Positions 1 through 8,586 of a stretch of DNA of 64,000 nt are shown piece after piece; the stretch's first letter is position 1, and every line of letters begins with the position of its first letter. The translations under genes and the position numbers were made by a program. Source of the DNA: CAWAPS01 sp963783945 (GTDB lineage: Bacteria > Actinomycetota > Acidimicrobiia > Acidimicrobiales > Palsa-688); contig CAWAPS010000006.1 of the NCBI GenBank assembly GCA_963783945.1, forward strand, positions 372,001 to 436,000, in the 5' to 3' direction. Below the pieces are notes generated by a model. That model did no database searches. It was not told where the DNA came from and saw only the letters and a list, made by a program, of their open reading frames with translations.

Positions 1-106
1 GAGCCTCTACGCCCACCTTCCGCATGGAGCCCTCGTCTGGAACTCGCCGGCGAACGTCGCCACGGCCGACCGCGCCGAGCTGCTCGGACTCCTGTCTGCG
101 CTATGA
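1..106 (+). CDS. C-terminal end of an unidentified gene running in from the left edge
   Basis: An open frame enters at base 2 and runs 34 codons to a TGA at 104-106. The visible tail reads Ser-Leu-Tyr-Ala-His-Leu-Pro and ends Glu-Leu-Leu-Gly-Leu-Leu-Ser-Ala-Leu, with actinobacterial-looking codon choice. The start lies outside the window, so family and length cannot be judged. The frame is short enough to be chance, but it is the only open frame reaching the edge that ends cleanly before the toxin-antitoxin promoter. Confidence 0.4.
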   Translation, partial: SLYAHLPHGALVWNSPANVATADRAELLGLLSAL

Positions 107-159
107 CGGCCTCGTCGAGTGCGCCCGACTGCGCAGACCGCTCGACGAACCCATAAGTG

Positions 160-193
160 GTGACTACAATATAGTTGTGACTACAATGTAGTC
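160..193 (+). promoter_or_regulatory. Tandem 17-bp repeats: probable promoter/operator of the toxin-antitoxin pair
   Basis: Two head-to-tail 17-bp copies, GTGACTACAATATAGTT (160-176) and GTGACTACAATGTAGTC (177-193), differ at two bases. A third partial copy, GTGACT, begins at 194 and forms the GTG start codon. The second copy holds the perfect inverted repeat ACTACA-A-TGTAGT. TATAGT (170-175) and TGTAGT (187-192) look like -10 hexamers so close to the start that transcripts may be leaderless. Repeats of this kind fit autoregulation by the antitoxin. That role is inference. Confidence 0.65.
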
Positions 194-619
194 GTGACTC
201 ATCCGATGTCCGTCCGCTTCCATGATGGTCGACTGGCCGAACGGCTCAAGTCCGAGGCTCAGGCGCGCGGTACCTCGGCCTCCGCCCTGGCCGAAGAACT
301 GATCGACGAAGGCCTCCGAGTTCGTAGACACCCATTGGTGAGCTTCCGCGACGGACCCGCCGGCCGGCGCGCCTCCCTGATCAGCGGTCCCGACATCTGG
401 GAAGTAATAGCCGGTGTCGTCGGCGGCGACGTCGCCCCCGCCAAGCGGATTGACAGAGCGGTCAAGTTGTTCGGACTACGTCGTGAGCAGATCGACGCGG
501 CCCTCGCCTACTACGCCGAGTTCACCGAAGAGATCGACTTCTTGATCACGACCAACCGAGCCGCCGCGGACGAGGCCGAAGCCCTGTGGCGCCGCCAGCA
601 AGACCTCCTGGCCGGGTGA
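194..619 (+). CDS. Antitoxin of a DUF433/VapB-like type paired with a PIN-like toxin
   Basis: 141 residues. The N-terminal ~45 residues look like a ribbon-helix-helix or Arc-type DNA-binding region (arginine-rich, with an Ala-Ser-Ala-Leu-Ala-Glu-Glu-Leu helix). The C-terminal part has the DUF433-like layout: HPLVSFRDGP, GRRASL, DIWEV, a helix that brings in the DNA partner, then an acidic tail (Tyr-Tyr-Ala-Glu-Phe-Thr-Glu-Glu-Ile-Asp) likely to mask the toxin. It starts with GTG inside the third partial copy of the upstream repeat; an ATG at 206 is an alternative. Its stop overlaps the start of the next gene (GTGA). The same family recurs at 62590-63030. Confidence 0.75.
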   Translation: MTHPMSVRFHDGRLAERLKSEAQARGTSASALAEELIDEGLRVRRHPLVSFRDGPAGRRASLISGPDIWEVIAGVVGGDVAPAKRIDRAVKLFGLRREQIDAALAYYAEFTEEIDFLITTNRAAADEAEALWRRQQDLLAG

Positions 620-975
620 AGCTGCTGCTCGACACCCACCACTCCCGCCTGGCAGGTGAACGGCTCCGACGCGACGGTCACGACGTCGAAGCTGCTGCTG
701 ACGATCAGATGCTCGCCTCCATACCCGACGAAGAACTTCTAAGAGCGGCTACCAGAGCCGGCCGGGCGGTGGTCACCGAGAACGCCAGGGATTCTGACCG
801 AATCATCCGAACCTGGGCCATGACCGGCGAGCACCATGCCGGCGTCGTGTTCACCTCACCCCGCCGATACCACCGAGGTACCGGTGCCTACCCGGCCAAC
901 CTGGTCGCCGCGCTCAAGAAGTTGCTGGACGACGCCCGACCACTGGAACAAGACTGGGTTCTTTGGCTCCCGTAA
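616..975 (+). CDS. PIN-like (DUF5615) toxin nuclease
   Basis: 119 residues from a GTG at 616 that overlaps the antitoxin stop codon by three bases, so the pair is translationally coupled. It opens with Val-Lys-Leu-Leu-Leu-Asp-Thr-His-His, where Asp6 matches the first acidic residue of the DUF5615/Mut7-C PIN-like fold. The pattern AVVTENARDSDRI in the middle corresponds to the second acidic strand, and GVVF to a later core strand. The family is usually the toxin (presumed RNase) partner of DUF433 antitoxins. An upstream in-frame ATG at 586 would lie inside the antitoxin and is less likely. Target RNA unknown. Confidence 0.75.
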   Translation: MKLLLDTHHSRLAGERLRRDGHDVEAAADDQMLASIPDEELLRAATRAGRAVVTENARDSDRIIRTWAMTGEHHAGVVFTSPRRYHRGTGAYPANLVAALKKLLDDARPLEQDWVLWLP

Positions 976-1714
976 GCACACCGCTCGTCTGAGCCGGCGG
1001 GCTACCGCACGACGTCCGGGCTGATGCAACGCCCGCCCACCGTCATCGCAGGGGTCGTCGGATTCCATTTACCGGCCCTTCCCAAATCAGTGGGAAGGGG
1101 TGCTTGGGGCTTGGGGCTTGGGTGGTGTGCCTCTGCATCGCACCGGGGGGAGCGGTCAAGAACGGACCGGCGATTGACGCTCCATAGGGCGATCGATTAT
1201 CCTCAGGCGCTGCAAAAGAGTTCGTTATCCACCGACCTCCCAGGACTGCTCGGGGACGCATTTCGGCTGGATGCCTGGAGGATCGTGTGAGCAAGCAGGG
1301 AGCGCTGCTCGTAAGGATGCCACAAGACCTCAATACGGTTGCAAGGTACCAGTATCCCGAGTGGTCGTGAGACGATTATTGCAGCCTCGGAATTTGCTGG
1401 GAGGACGTGTCGTCGCAGTAGGAACTTCGTCGGCGGGCGTGACGGTGCCTGAGTTCGGGCGTGAGCCCGCAGCGGCCCATGAGTGCGCATCGGCGGCAAA
1501 GGATTCAGCGGTGGTCGAGAGCCCACGGGTTGTCGAGCAGGCCGAAGCTGGCGTCCTATCCAGTTGACGAGGGTTCGACCTACGACGTCGTGTACACCCT
1601 GCCGTCGCCGGCTGCACTGCAGACGAGTTCACCGGCAGGCCCGGAGAAAGCCCTCGGTCAGCTCGGGCTCAGTGATGGGAACCGCGAGAGAACGCCAACG
1701 GAAGGAAAAGGAAC
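976..1714. other. Gene-poor spacer between the toxin gene and the CoA-transferase
   Basis: No frame here has protein-like composition; the overlapping open frames on both strands are arginine/serine/proline-rich GC artefacts. It contains the hairpin at 1076-1099, a short GCTTGGG tandem repeat (about 1103-1123), and a purine-rich Shine-Dalgarno stretch just before 1715. Confidence 0.5.
1076..1099 (+). terminator. Perfect 9-bp hairpin downstream of the toxin gene
   Basis: CCCTTCCCA (1076-1084) pairs perfectly with TGGGAAGGG (1091-1099) around a six-base AATCAG loop, about 100 bases past the toxin stop. There is no T-tract; a GCTTGGG triplet repeat follows. It could be a GC-rich terminator or an RNA-stability element. 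Confidence 0.45.
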
Positions 1715-4180
1715 GTGCAGCCACTGCCCCCATTGGGCTTGGACCGGCTAGTTGTCGTCGACCTGGGACACGGCATCGACGGAAACTATTGCACCAAGCT
1801 GCTCGCCGACGCAGGAGCGAAGGTCATCAAGGTGGAGCCGCCATCCGGTGACCCGCTCCGGACACGACGACTGTTCGGAGACCATGTCGAGCGGGAGGGA
1901 ACCGGGTCGCGGCTATTCCGATTCCTGGCCTGCTCTAAGGCGAGCGTCGTGGTGGATGTCGGACTAGAGGCTGACCGTGAGCTTCTCCGAGCCCTCCTTC
2001 GAGCGGCAGACGCCGTGTTATGGCAGCCCTGCTCTGCGTTGGGTGATGACCCGGAGTTCCATCCTCGGGCAATACGCACCCTTGCGCCCAGTGCGATCGT
2101 GTGTGCGCTGACACCCTTCGGGCTGATCGGAGAGCCAGCCCGACCGTGCAACGAGTTCACCCTGCAGGCGATGGCCGGCGGTCCAGACACCCGACGGGTG
2201 GCTGAACGCGGCCCGCTGGCCGCAGGTGGTCAGATCGGGGATTGGGTCGTTGCTGTATTCGCGGCGATTGGAATTCTGAGCGCGGTGCATCGCCGGGAGT
2301 CCACTGGGCGCGGTGAACTCGTCGACGTCGCAGGGCTGGACGCGCTTCATCTCACACAGGCCCAGTTTCCACCCACCTTTGCGGCGGCGGCGGGACGACC
2401 GTTTCACACCGGACGTAGCCTGGGTTGTCCCGGGATCCACCCTACCCGCGACGGCTATGTCGGATTCCAGGCCGTCACCGGACAGCAGTGGCAGGACTTT
2501 TGCACCCTGATCGGGAGAGACGAATGGCGAGAGGATCCCACTCTCATCCGCTTCGATACCCGCAGCGCCCGGGTCGACGAGGTAATGGAAGCGTTCGACG
2601 AGTGGACGAGCGCTCGTACAACCGACGAAGCTGTCGAACTGGCGACGCTCTTCAGGCTACCCGTCGCCCCCGTCGGTAACGGTGAGACCATTCCCCGCTT
2701 CAGCCAGATCGTCGAGCGGCAGTGGCTGGTGGAGCACCCGTCGGGTGAATTCCATCAGCCCGAGGTTTTCTACACTCTGCGCGGAGGAGCCTGCCGTCGC
2801 CTGCCGGCTCATCCTCCGTCCCTTGGCGCTGACACCGAGGACGTGCGGGCGGCGCCGCCGCCCCCCAAGGGTCCAGTGGCGACGGGGACCGCCAAGCCGC
2901 TGCCATACGAGGGCCTCCGGATCCTCGATTTCACGGCGATGTGGGCGGGACCGATCATCACCCACTTCTTCGCGATGATGGGTGCGGACGTCATCCATGT
3001 GGAGTCTCCCAATCGGCCTGATGGGTACCGGACTGTCACGTTGAAGTCCGACATGAGTGATAAATGGTGGGAGGCGGGTCCATTCTTTGCCGCCACAAAC
3101 ACCAACAAACGGGGTCTCGGCTTGGAGATGGGCACCGAGGACGGGCGTGACCTTGCGCGCCGGCTTGTGGCCGCAGCGGACGTCATCGTCGAAAACTACA
3201 GCCCTCGCGTCATGGACGCGTGGGGTCTGGGATACGAGGCGGTGAAGCAGATCAAGCCGGACATCATCATGGTGCGCGCTCCCGGCTTCGGACTGACCGG
3301 ACCGTGGGCCGGCCGGGTCGCGTACGGCCCGACCATCGAGCAGGCCTGCGGCGCCGCCTGGGTGACGGGCTTCCCCGACGACCGACCCGTCGGGATCAGT
3401 GGCGTGATGGACCCGTTAGCCGGCAGCCACGCTGTGTTTGCGACACTCCTCGCTCTCGACCATCGTCGACGTACCGGGGAAGGGATGCTCGTAGAGGTTC
3501 CACAGTTCACCTCCGGTCTCAATGTTATGGCGGAGCTCGTCATCGAATACAGTGGGGCAGGACGGATTCTCGGCGGAGTCGGCAATCGCTCGTGGACCCT
3601 CGCACCTCAAGGGGCTTATCGCTGCGCCGACGTAGAACGCGACCTGCCGGGCGTATCGCCTGACGACTGGGTGGCCATAAGCGTCGAGAACGTCACTCAG
3701 TGGCTGGCCTTGTGCGGAGTCATCGAAGCCGATGACCTGCTAACTGACCCGGGTCTCATGACTGCGCAAGGCCGGCATGACCACCACGACGCAATTGATG
3801 CAGCCATAGACGGCTGGACGCGATCCAGACCAGCAGAAGACGTCGCCGCGTTGCTCTGCGCGGCCGGCGTACCAGCCGCTGTCGTAGCGGAAGCCCACCA
3901 CCTCGACAGAATGGCCGAAGCCCAGGCACGACGGCTCTACGAGGTCGTCGAACATACTCTGCTTCCACCGCTGCCCATCGTTGGCTACCCCGTCCAGTTC
4001 GAAGCCGGACCATCGCAGTGGCACCGCCGGCGCTCACCACTACTCGGCGAACACAACCGGGAGATCCTTGAGGGGCTCCTCGGGCTGGCTCCTTCCGACG
4101 TCGATCGACTCGAGGAGCAGGGCGTCGTAGGATACACCGCACCCGTCGCGAGCACCCTCGGGAAGCAAAGCTCCTCTTGA
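1715..4180 (+). CDS. Tandem double-domain class III (CaiB/BaiF) CoA-transferase
   Basis: 821 residues, twice the usual ~400, formed of two family III CoA-transferase domains: about 8-375 and 395-800, joined by a proline-rich linker near 380-390. Both begin with the family's nucleotide-fold entry (LVVVDLGHG and LRILDFTAMWAGP) followed by GA.VI.VE. Asp176 (GGQIGDW) and Asp566 (SGVMDPLAG) sit where family III enzymes carry the catalytic Asp that forms the acyl-enzyme anhydride. Each is followed by the TG.G..V.V motif. It should move CoA between carboxylic acids in the cytosol. The GTG start at 1715 follows a purine-rich ribosome site (GGAAGGAAAAGGAAC). Actinobacteria have such fusions in terpenoid/steroid-type catabolic loci; a second one lies at 46402-48850. 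The tail is overlapped antisense by a convergent broken gene. Confidence 0.85.
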   Translation: MQPLPPLGLDRLVVVDLGHGIDGNYCTKLLADAGAKVIKVEPPSGDPLRTRRLFGDHVEREGTGSRLFRFLACSKASVVVDVGLEADRELLRALLRAADAVLWQPCSALGDDPEFHPRAIRTLAPSAIVCALTPFGLIGEPARPCNEFTLQAMAGGPDTRRVAERGPLAAGGQIGDWVVAVFAAIGILSAVHRRESTGRGELVDVAGLDALHLTQAQFPPTFAAAAGRPFHTGRSLGCPGIHPTRDGYVGFQAVTGQQWQDFCTLIGRDEWREDPTLIRFDTRSARVDEVMEAFDEWTSARTTDEAVELATLFRLPVAPVGNGETIPRFSQIVERQWLVEHPSGEFHQPEVFYTLRGGACRRLPAHPPSLGADTEDVRAAPPPPKGPVATGTAKPLPYEGLRILDFTAMWAGPIITHFFAMMGADVIHVESPNRPDGYRTVTLKSDMSDKWWEAGPFFAATNTNKRGLGLEMGTEDGRDLARRLVAAADVIVENYSPRVMDAWGLGYEAVKQIKPDIIMVRAPGFGLTGPWAGRVAYGPTIEQACGAAWVTGFPDDRPVGISGVMDPLAGSHAVFATLLALDHRRRTGEGMLVEVPQFTSGLNVMAELVIEYSGAGRILGGVGNRSWTLAPQGAYRCADVERDLPGVSPDDWVAISVENVTQWLALCGVIEADDLLTDPGLMTAQGRHDHHDAIDAAIDGWTRSRPAEDVAALLCAAGVPAAVVAEAHHLDRMAEAQARRLYEVVEHTLLPPLPIVGYPVQFEAGPSQWHRRRSPLLGEHNREILEGLLGLAPSDVDRLEEQGVVGYTAPVASTLGKQSSS

Positions 4181-4237
4181 CCGCCTGGCCCGGCCCGTCC
4201 GGGCGTGAGGAAGACCTCCGGAGACCCCTATTATCTC

Positions 4238-4903
4238 GCTTACATAGGCCGTGTCCCAGCCCGAGCGGCGACCGAACAACCAGGCTTTGGCGTGCAAACG
4301 GGTGGTCCGGGTCTCATAGCTGATCTTCACCTCGGCCCCCATGGCCACCAGCTCGTCGAGGGCCCGCCGCTCGGTAGCACCGACATACGTAGTGGTGATC
4401 ACCCTCAGCTGCCGGCCCGCCCGCAGATGCGCCGCAATCGGATCCAGCAGCAGCCGCAGCCCCTGCCACTTGATAAATGCGCATAGCAGTTCCACCTGAT
4501 CAGCTGACGCCATCTCGGCCGCCAACTCCTCATGCAAGGCCGGTTCCTGGCGGGCGTTGATGAGTAGATCAGCCCGGCGCAGCGGATTCTGCGGGCGGGG
4601 CGGATCAGAACCGACCGCCAAAAGCAGCCGAGGCCCGGCGGAGACCAGATCCGCGCCCGTTGCCCGGGCCGTGGCCTCGATCAGCCGGGACAGAACCTCA
4701 TTGACAATCCCGAGGCGCCGATCCGGCGTCACACTTTCCAGCGCCCGGGCCGTTACCTTCTCCAAATGCCTGGCGAGTATCTCGGGCGCTTCGGCGGGGT
4801 CGACAGCCGCCAGTCGCGTCGTCAGTTCGGTGAGATCGATCAGCTCCGTGAGGCCAGCGGTGACCAGCTCCTCGTAGACCCCCTCCTCTAGTGGCGCCGG
4901 CAT
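4238..4903 (-). pseudogene. Truncated N-terminus of a DUF3427/PLD-type DEAD-box helicase
   Basis: About 220 residues match the N-terminal part of large actinobacterial helicases that begin with a phospholipase-D-like nuclease domain: LLINARQEP, DQVELLCAFIKWQGL, VITTTYVGATERRALDEL, VKISYETRTTRLHAKAWLF (HxK of the HKD motif) and GWDTAYV. Family members continue with Gly-Ser-Ser-Asn-Leu-Ser and a ~700-residue helicase. Here the frame departs at about 4237 into unrelated sequence, then runs antisense through the end of the CoA-transferase gene to 4040. Helicase motifs are absent. A break by deletion or recombination near 4235 is the simplest reading. The ATG at 4903 is plausible. The product is probably not functional. 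Confidence 0.7.
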
Positions 4904-4943
4904 TACCCGACACGGTAGCCATCAGCAGAGGCACCAACAGGGA

Positions 4944-6293
4944 TCAAGGGTTGCCGAGCGAGGTGGCAGCAGCAGCCAGGGAGGCGAAGGTGGGACCGGC
5001 GGGATCGGCGGGATCGCTGCCCCCGGTGGACGCGACAACCTGCGCCTCGTCCATCCATTCGACGAGAACCAGGTGGAGAGACAGGGCCCGGCTCACCACA
5101 AGGTTGAGAGTCGACACCGAGCCGTTACCCGTGTTTTCGCCACCGAGGGGGATTGCCAACGACTTGTCGAGATATGCGATATAGGAGATCGGATCCTCGA
5201 GCTGAAGGGTCGGTTCGACTGTCGGGCCGTCAAGGTACGTGCTGTAGGCGACCAGCTGCGCGCGGTTGGGTAGCGACGGCAGGAGATCGGCCCAATCGAG
5301 GCCCTGGCTGAACTCGTCGTACCCGAGGGTCAGCAGGTCGGAGACTTCCTCGCCTGCTGCGCCGGGCCGCTCACCCCAACCGGGGAGCATTATCAACTGC
5401 CTGGTGTGGAAGTCGGCGGCCATCTGAGTATCGAGCCAAGCGCCATAGGCGTTGAGGTTGTGGTTATAGGCGGCCAGGAACTTGGAGGCGCTGGCCTGGG
5501 TGCCGGTACCCGGCTGCCACCCGGGCACAGGAGAGGCCGCTTGCGAGCTGGAGTCGTAGGCCCAGAAGGCGTCTGAGTGGCCGTTGTAGTCCCCGGTCGG
5601 ATACCTGAGCTCTCCGTCTGGTCCGCCTCCAGTTCTCACCGCGTTCAGGAGTGTCCCGGGGATCTGCGCGGACAGGTTTCGCAGGTAGGTGGCTTCGGCC
5701 GATCGCACCGCTGTGTCGGTCACCGCGTTGGCGACGTCGTCACCGGAGCCGGCCGGTCCGGTGTAGACGTCTCCGAACTGGTCGACGAAGCGAGTCCCGC
5801 CCGGCAAGGTGAACACCCACGCCGGTGGATACTGCAAACCGGGATCGAGCACGACACTAAGGGATCGGGATCGGGCATTGGCGATCTCGGCCCGCACTGA
5901 CGACAGATATGAAGTGTCGAAGCTTCCAGAGGTCGGCTCGGCGCTCGACCAGCTCACTCCGATAACGACCAGCTTCAGCCCTGCGGCGTGTTCGGCGGCA
6001 AAGTAGTTGCCGCTCACCCCGACGATGCCGAGTTGGATCGGCGGCGTGGCGGCAGCGGCCCCGGTGATCTGCGTCCAACCGGCGAAAGCGCCGAGCAACC
6101 CCGTAACGACCGCAACCCGGCAGCCCATGGCGACGGCCCGAACTCCCCGCTTGGTTCGCTTGCAGCACGTGGAGTCGAATCGGCCCGGCCCACCGATTTC
6201 CCCGCTCGCGGCGCGCCGAGCATCGGGTCGAGCGGCCAGAGGGTGTGCGTGGCTGGGGCGGGCCCAATCGTTGAGGTTCCGTCTTTTCTCCAT
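4944..6293 (-). CDS. Secreted glycoside-hydrolase-like (clan GH-A / GH14-GH42-like) protein
   Basis: 449 residues from the ATG at 6293; the ATG at 6128 (residue 56) gives a cleaner signal peptide (MGCRVAVVTGLLGAFAGW, then Ala-Ala-Ala-Ala), so the start is uncertain. The mature part looks like a TIM barrel: GIVGVSGNYFAAEHAAGLKL, then VSWSSAEPTSGSFD (family sugar-site entry), VVLDPGLQYPPAW, GGPDGELRYP (very like the GPxGELRYPS motif of beta-amylases and GH42 enzymes, with a likely catalytic Glu), and LVLVEWMDE near the end. It should act outside the cell on a glycan. It is monocistronic, with no sugar transporter nearby. Specificity unknown; assignment rests on motifs only. Confidence 0.55.
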   Translation of the reverse strand: MEKRRNLNDWARPSHAHPLAARPDARRAASGEIGGPGRFDSTCCKRTKRGVRAVAMGCRVAVVTGLLGAFAGWTQITGAAAATPPIQLGIVGVSGNYFAAEHAAGLKLVVIGVSWSSAEPTSGSFDTSYLSSVRAEIANARSRSLSVVLDPGLQYPPAWVFTLPGGTRFVDQFGDVYTGPAGSGDDVANAVTDTAVRSAEATYLRNLSAQIPGTLLNAVRTGGGPDGELRYPTGDYNGHSDAFWAYDSSSQAASPVPGWQPGTGTQASASKFLAAYNHNLNAYGAWLDTQMAADFHTRQLIMLPGWGERPGAAGEEVSDLLTLGYDEFSQGLDWADLLPSLPNRAQLVAYSTYLDGPTVEPTLQLEDPISYIAYLDKSLAIPLGGENTGNGSVSTLNLVVSRALSLHLVLVEWMDEAQVVASTGGSDPADPAGPTFASLAAAATSLGNP

Positions 6294-6528
6294 GCTCTAG
6301 TCTGCGTGATGGGCGGTGGGCGCCGCACCGGCGTCCCGCAACCTCGGCCCCCCATCCGTCGGGGAAGGCCCGGAGGACACGGCCCAGGTAACCCCTCTCC
6401 CTAGGAACGGCTCGGCCCGGTCCAAGATCCTGGTGAACGCGGGCACGCGATCGACGCTCGGTGTCTCGAAGGTCTCGTGGAGATGGGGGTGGCCGCGGGG
6501 CCCGCTGAGATCGGCTGAACTAGAGGCG

Positions 6529-8586
6529 ATGGCAAGGGACAAGCGCAGAGGGGGCCGGGTGACGCCCAAGGGGACTCGACCGCCGCACCTACGGCCGGTC
6601 GGCGACCACAGGGTCGACGGCTCGCCGGTCGACCAGATCATCGACTCGGGTGGCCGCGGCCTTCTCGACGGGGATGATCCGATCGCGGCCGAGATGTGGG
6701 CGAGCGCCATGGTGGCGATGTTCGAACGCGCCCGCTTGCAGGCCCGGCTTGACCGCGTGGACGTCCCACCCTTCGAGGAGGCGCTGTTCCAACGATGCCG
6801 GGAACGCCGCGACCAGCGTGCTGCGGCTGTCGCCGCTGCCCTCGGCGCGGTAATACCGCCTACCCATGACGGCCTCTCGCCACTGGTGATCGCTGAGTTG
6901 GGAGGGGTCATCGCTCGTTCGCCCGGCTGGCTCAGGACGGTCGGGCGGGTCACCCCGACCCGAGGTTGGATCGTCTCGGACGTGTTCGGCGACCAGAACT
7001 CTCTGATCATCGGTTTCCGCCAGGAGGGCCAGCCTGGTGAGCACGCCCTCGTCGTGCTCGTCGACCACAACCTCTCGGGCCAGGCTAAGGACGCCTGGGT
7101 AGGAGATGACCCCGAGGATGTCGTCGCGTCATGGAAATCCACGGCCGACCCGCACACGCGACTGAAGGAAGTGCCCCTCGCCACGGTGCTACGGCAGCTG
7201 CGCGACGCGATGACGATCTCGGACCTGTGGAACGGGGACTCCGAGTTGCGGACCGAGGACTTCGCCCGCCACCGAGCGTTGATCTGGGCCCGGCTGCGGC
7301 GAGCAGGCATCACCGGCGATCGTCCGGCCGATATCGAGGTCGCCGAAGCCGAACGGCAGGTCCTGGTGAGCGAATTCATGGCGTCGGCGGAGGGACGGCA
7401 ACTGATCCGCCACTTGCCCGGGGACGACATCGAGCTGCTTACTCACTATCTGGTGGACCTCCGCTCCGATTACGAGGGCCGGCCGCTGCGGTGGAGCCCG
7501 ACCGTGGTCTCCTTGCTTCTCGGCGACCTGGCACCGCGCAAGCTCCTCCTCGACCGCAACCAGGCGGCTGCCCTCCCGGGCGTCGTGAGGGCGTTCGTCC
7601 GGTTCAGCGGCGAGCGCACCGGCCTCGACCGCACCTTCGTCGCGGAGACCCTTGCGACAGTCGACGAAATGGAGCCCGCCTTCCTCGACCGGATCGGAGA
7701 CCCCGGCGCCGCCGGGCCAGCCAAGACTGTCCTCACAGCCCTTCAGGCTCGCGGCGTGGACCTGACCGACGTGGATGCGATCAATGAGGCCCTCCAACAA
7801 AGCGGCCCTGTGAGGCTTCCCGGGGCAGCTCCGAAAGTGGACCGTAGCACCGCCGCGCCGGAGGACGTGGTCGCTTCAGCCGAGCGCGCCCCGGTGCTGG
7901 CCCGCTTCGAGATCCTGACCGGCTTCTACGGCAACGGACGCAAGCTGACGCAGACAGGCCAACCGGCGCTCGCCGACGCCAAACAGCTTGTATCGCTGCT
8001 CGGGACCCAGGACCGCTTCGATGAGACGATCGGTGATCGTACGTTCAAGACTCGGTCCGCCGCGGACTTGCCTGAACTGGGGTTCATGATCCGCTGGGCG
8101 CTGTCGGCCGGAGCGCTCCGCAAGGAGCACGGCAAGCTCCGCGCCACCGCGGCATGGGCCAAGCTCGAGGGCAAGCCTCTCCAACGGTGGATTAAGGCCA
8201 CGGACGCGCTGTCGTCGCTGGGTCCATTGGCCGCCTATCACGTCAACAACCGGTACCGCGATCCGGACGAGATCCTCGACCACTTGGCGCCGGAGATCCT
8301 CAATATGCTCGAGCAGAGGCGGATCGCCTTCGATGAAATGCTCGACTGGGTGTGCGACCGCGCCGACGCCGAGTACGAGTGGCTCGCTCCCTACCTGCAA
8401 GACCCCAAACACCGTAGAACCTCGTTCAGGTGGGACTTGGACCTCCTCACCCGCATCCTCGGATGGGCCGGCGTCGCCGACCGGATCGACGCCAAGGTCG
8501 AGTCCGACCGCTACGAGCGTGAGCGTCTCGCCGGGGGCACGTTGCAAATGACGCCGGCCGGGCGGTGGTGGCTGGCTGATCGCTAA
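6529..8586 (+). CDS. Large conserved actinobacterial protein of unknown function
   Basis: 685 residues from the ATG at 6529 (MARDKRRGGRVTPKGTRP), preceded by AGAGGCG. The frame is open upstream to 6316, but that part looks non-coding. Visible features are a basic N-terminus, a long acidic helical middle (ELLTHYLVDLRSDYEGRPLRWSP, AFVRFSGERTGL), and a winged-helix-like end (GFYGNGRKLTQTGQPALADAKQLVSLLGT, RWALSAGALRKEHGKLRATAAWA, GGTLQMTPAGRWWLADR). The phrase GRKLTQTGxLxLADA resembles a helix-turn-helix repeat found in pRiA4b-ORF3-like proteins. I do not recognise an enzymatic motif. It may stop early, because the last helix seems to end abruptly. Convergent neighbours give no context. Confidence 0.7.
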   Translation: MARDKRRGGRVTPKGTRPPHLRPVGDHRVDGSPVDQIIDSGGRGLLDGDDPIAAEMWASAMVAMFERARLQARLDRVDVPPFEEALFQRCRERRDQRAAAVAAALGAVIPPTHDGLSPLVIAELGGVIARSPGWLRTVGRVTPTRGWIVSDVFGDQNSLIIGFRQEGQPGEHALVVLVDHNLSGQAKDAWVGDDPEDVVASWKSTADPHTRLKEVPLATVLRQLRDAMTISDLWNGDSELRTEDFARHRALIWARLRRAGITGDRPADIEVAEAERQVLVSEFMASAEGRQLIRHLPGDDIELLTHYLVDLRSDYEGRPLRWSPTVVSLLLGDLAPRKLLLDRNQAAALPGVVRAFVRFSGERTGLDRTFVAETLATVDEMEPAFLDRIGDPGAAGPAKTVLTALQARGVDLTDVDAINEALQQSGPVRLPGAAPKVDRSTAAPEDVVASAERAPVLARFEILTGFYGNGRKLTQTGQPALADAKQLVSLLGTQDRFDETIGDRTFKTRSAADLPELGFMIRWALSAGALRKEHGKLRATAAWAKLEGKPLQRWIKATDALSSLGPLAAYHVNNRYRDPDEILDHLAPEILNMLEQRRIAFDEMLDWVCDRADAEYEWLAPYLQDPKHRRTSFRWDLDLLTRILGWAGVADRIDAKVESDRYERERLAGGTLQMTPAGRWWLADR

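Noticed and set aside
1100..1123. GCTTGGG triplet repeat as a possible CRISPR or VNTR
   Set aside because: Only three 7-bp units, with no spacers and no array structure.
4040..4237. C-terminal 65 residues of the helicase-fragment frame
   Set aside because: This part is antisense to the end of the CoA-transferase and has no homology; only the first ~220 residues are a gene remnant.
6297..7430. 377-codon minus-strand open frame opposite the 6529-8586 gene
   Set aside because: Arg/Ser/Thr-rich with no family features. It is the antisense shadow of a GC-rich gene whose own frame has motifs.
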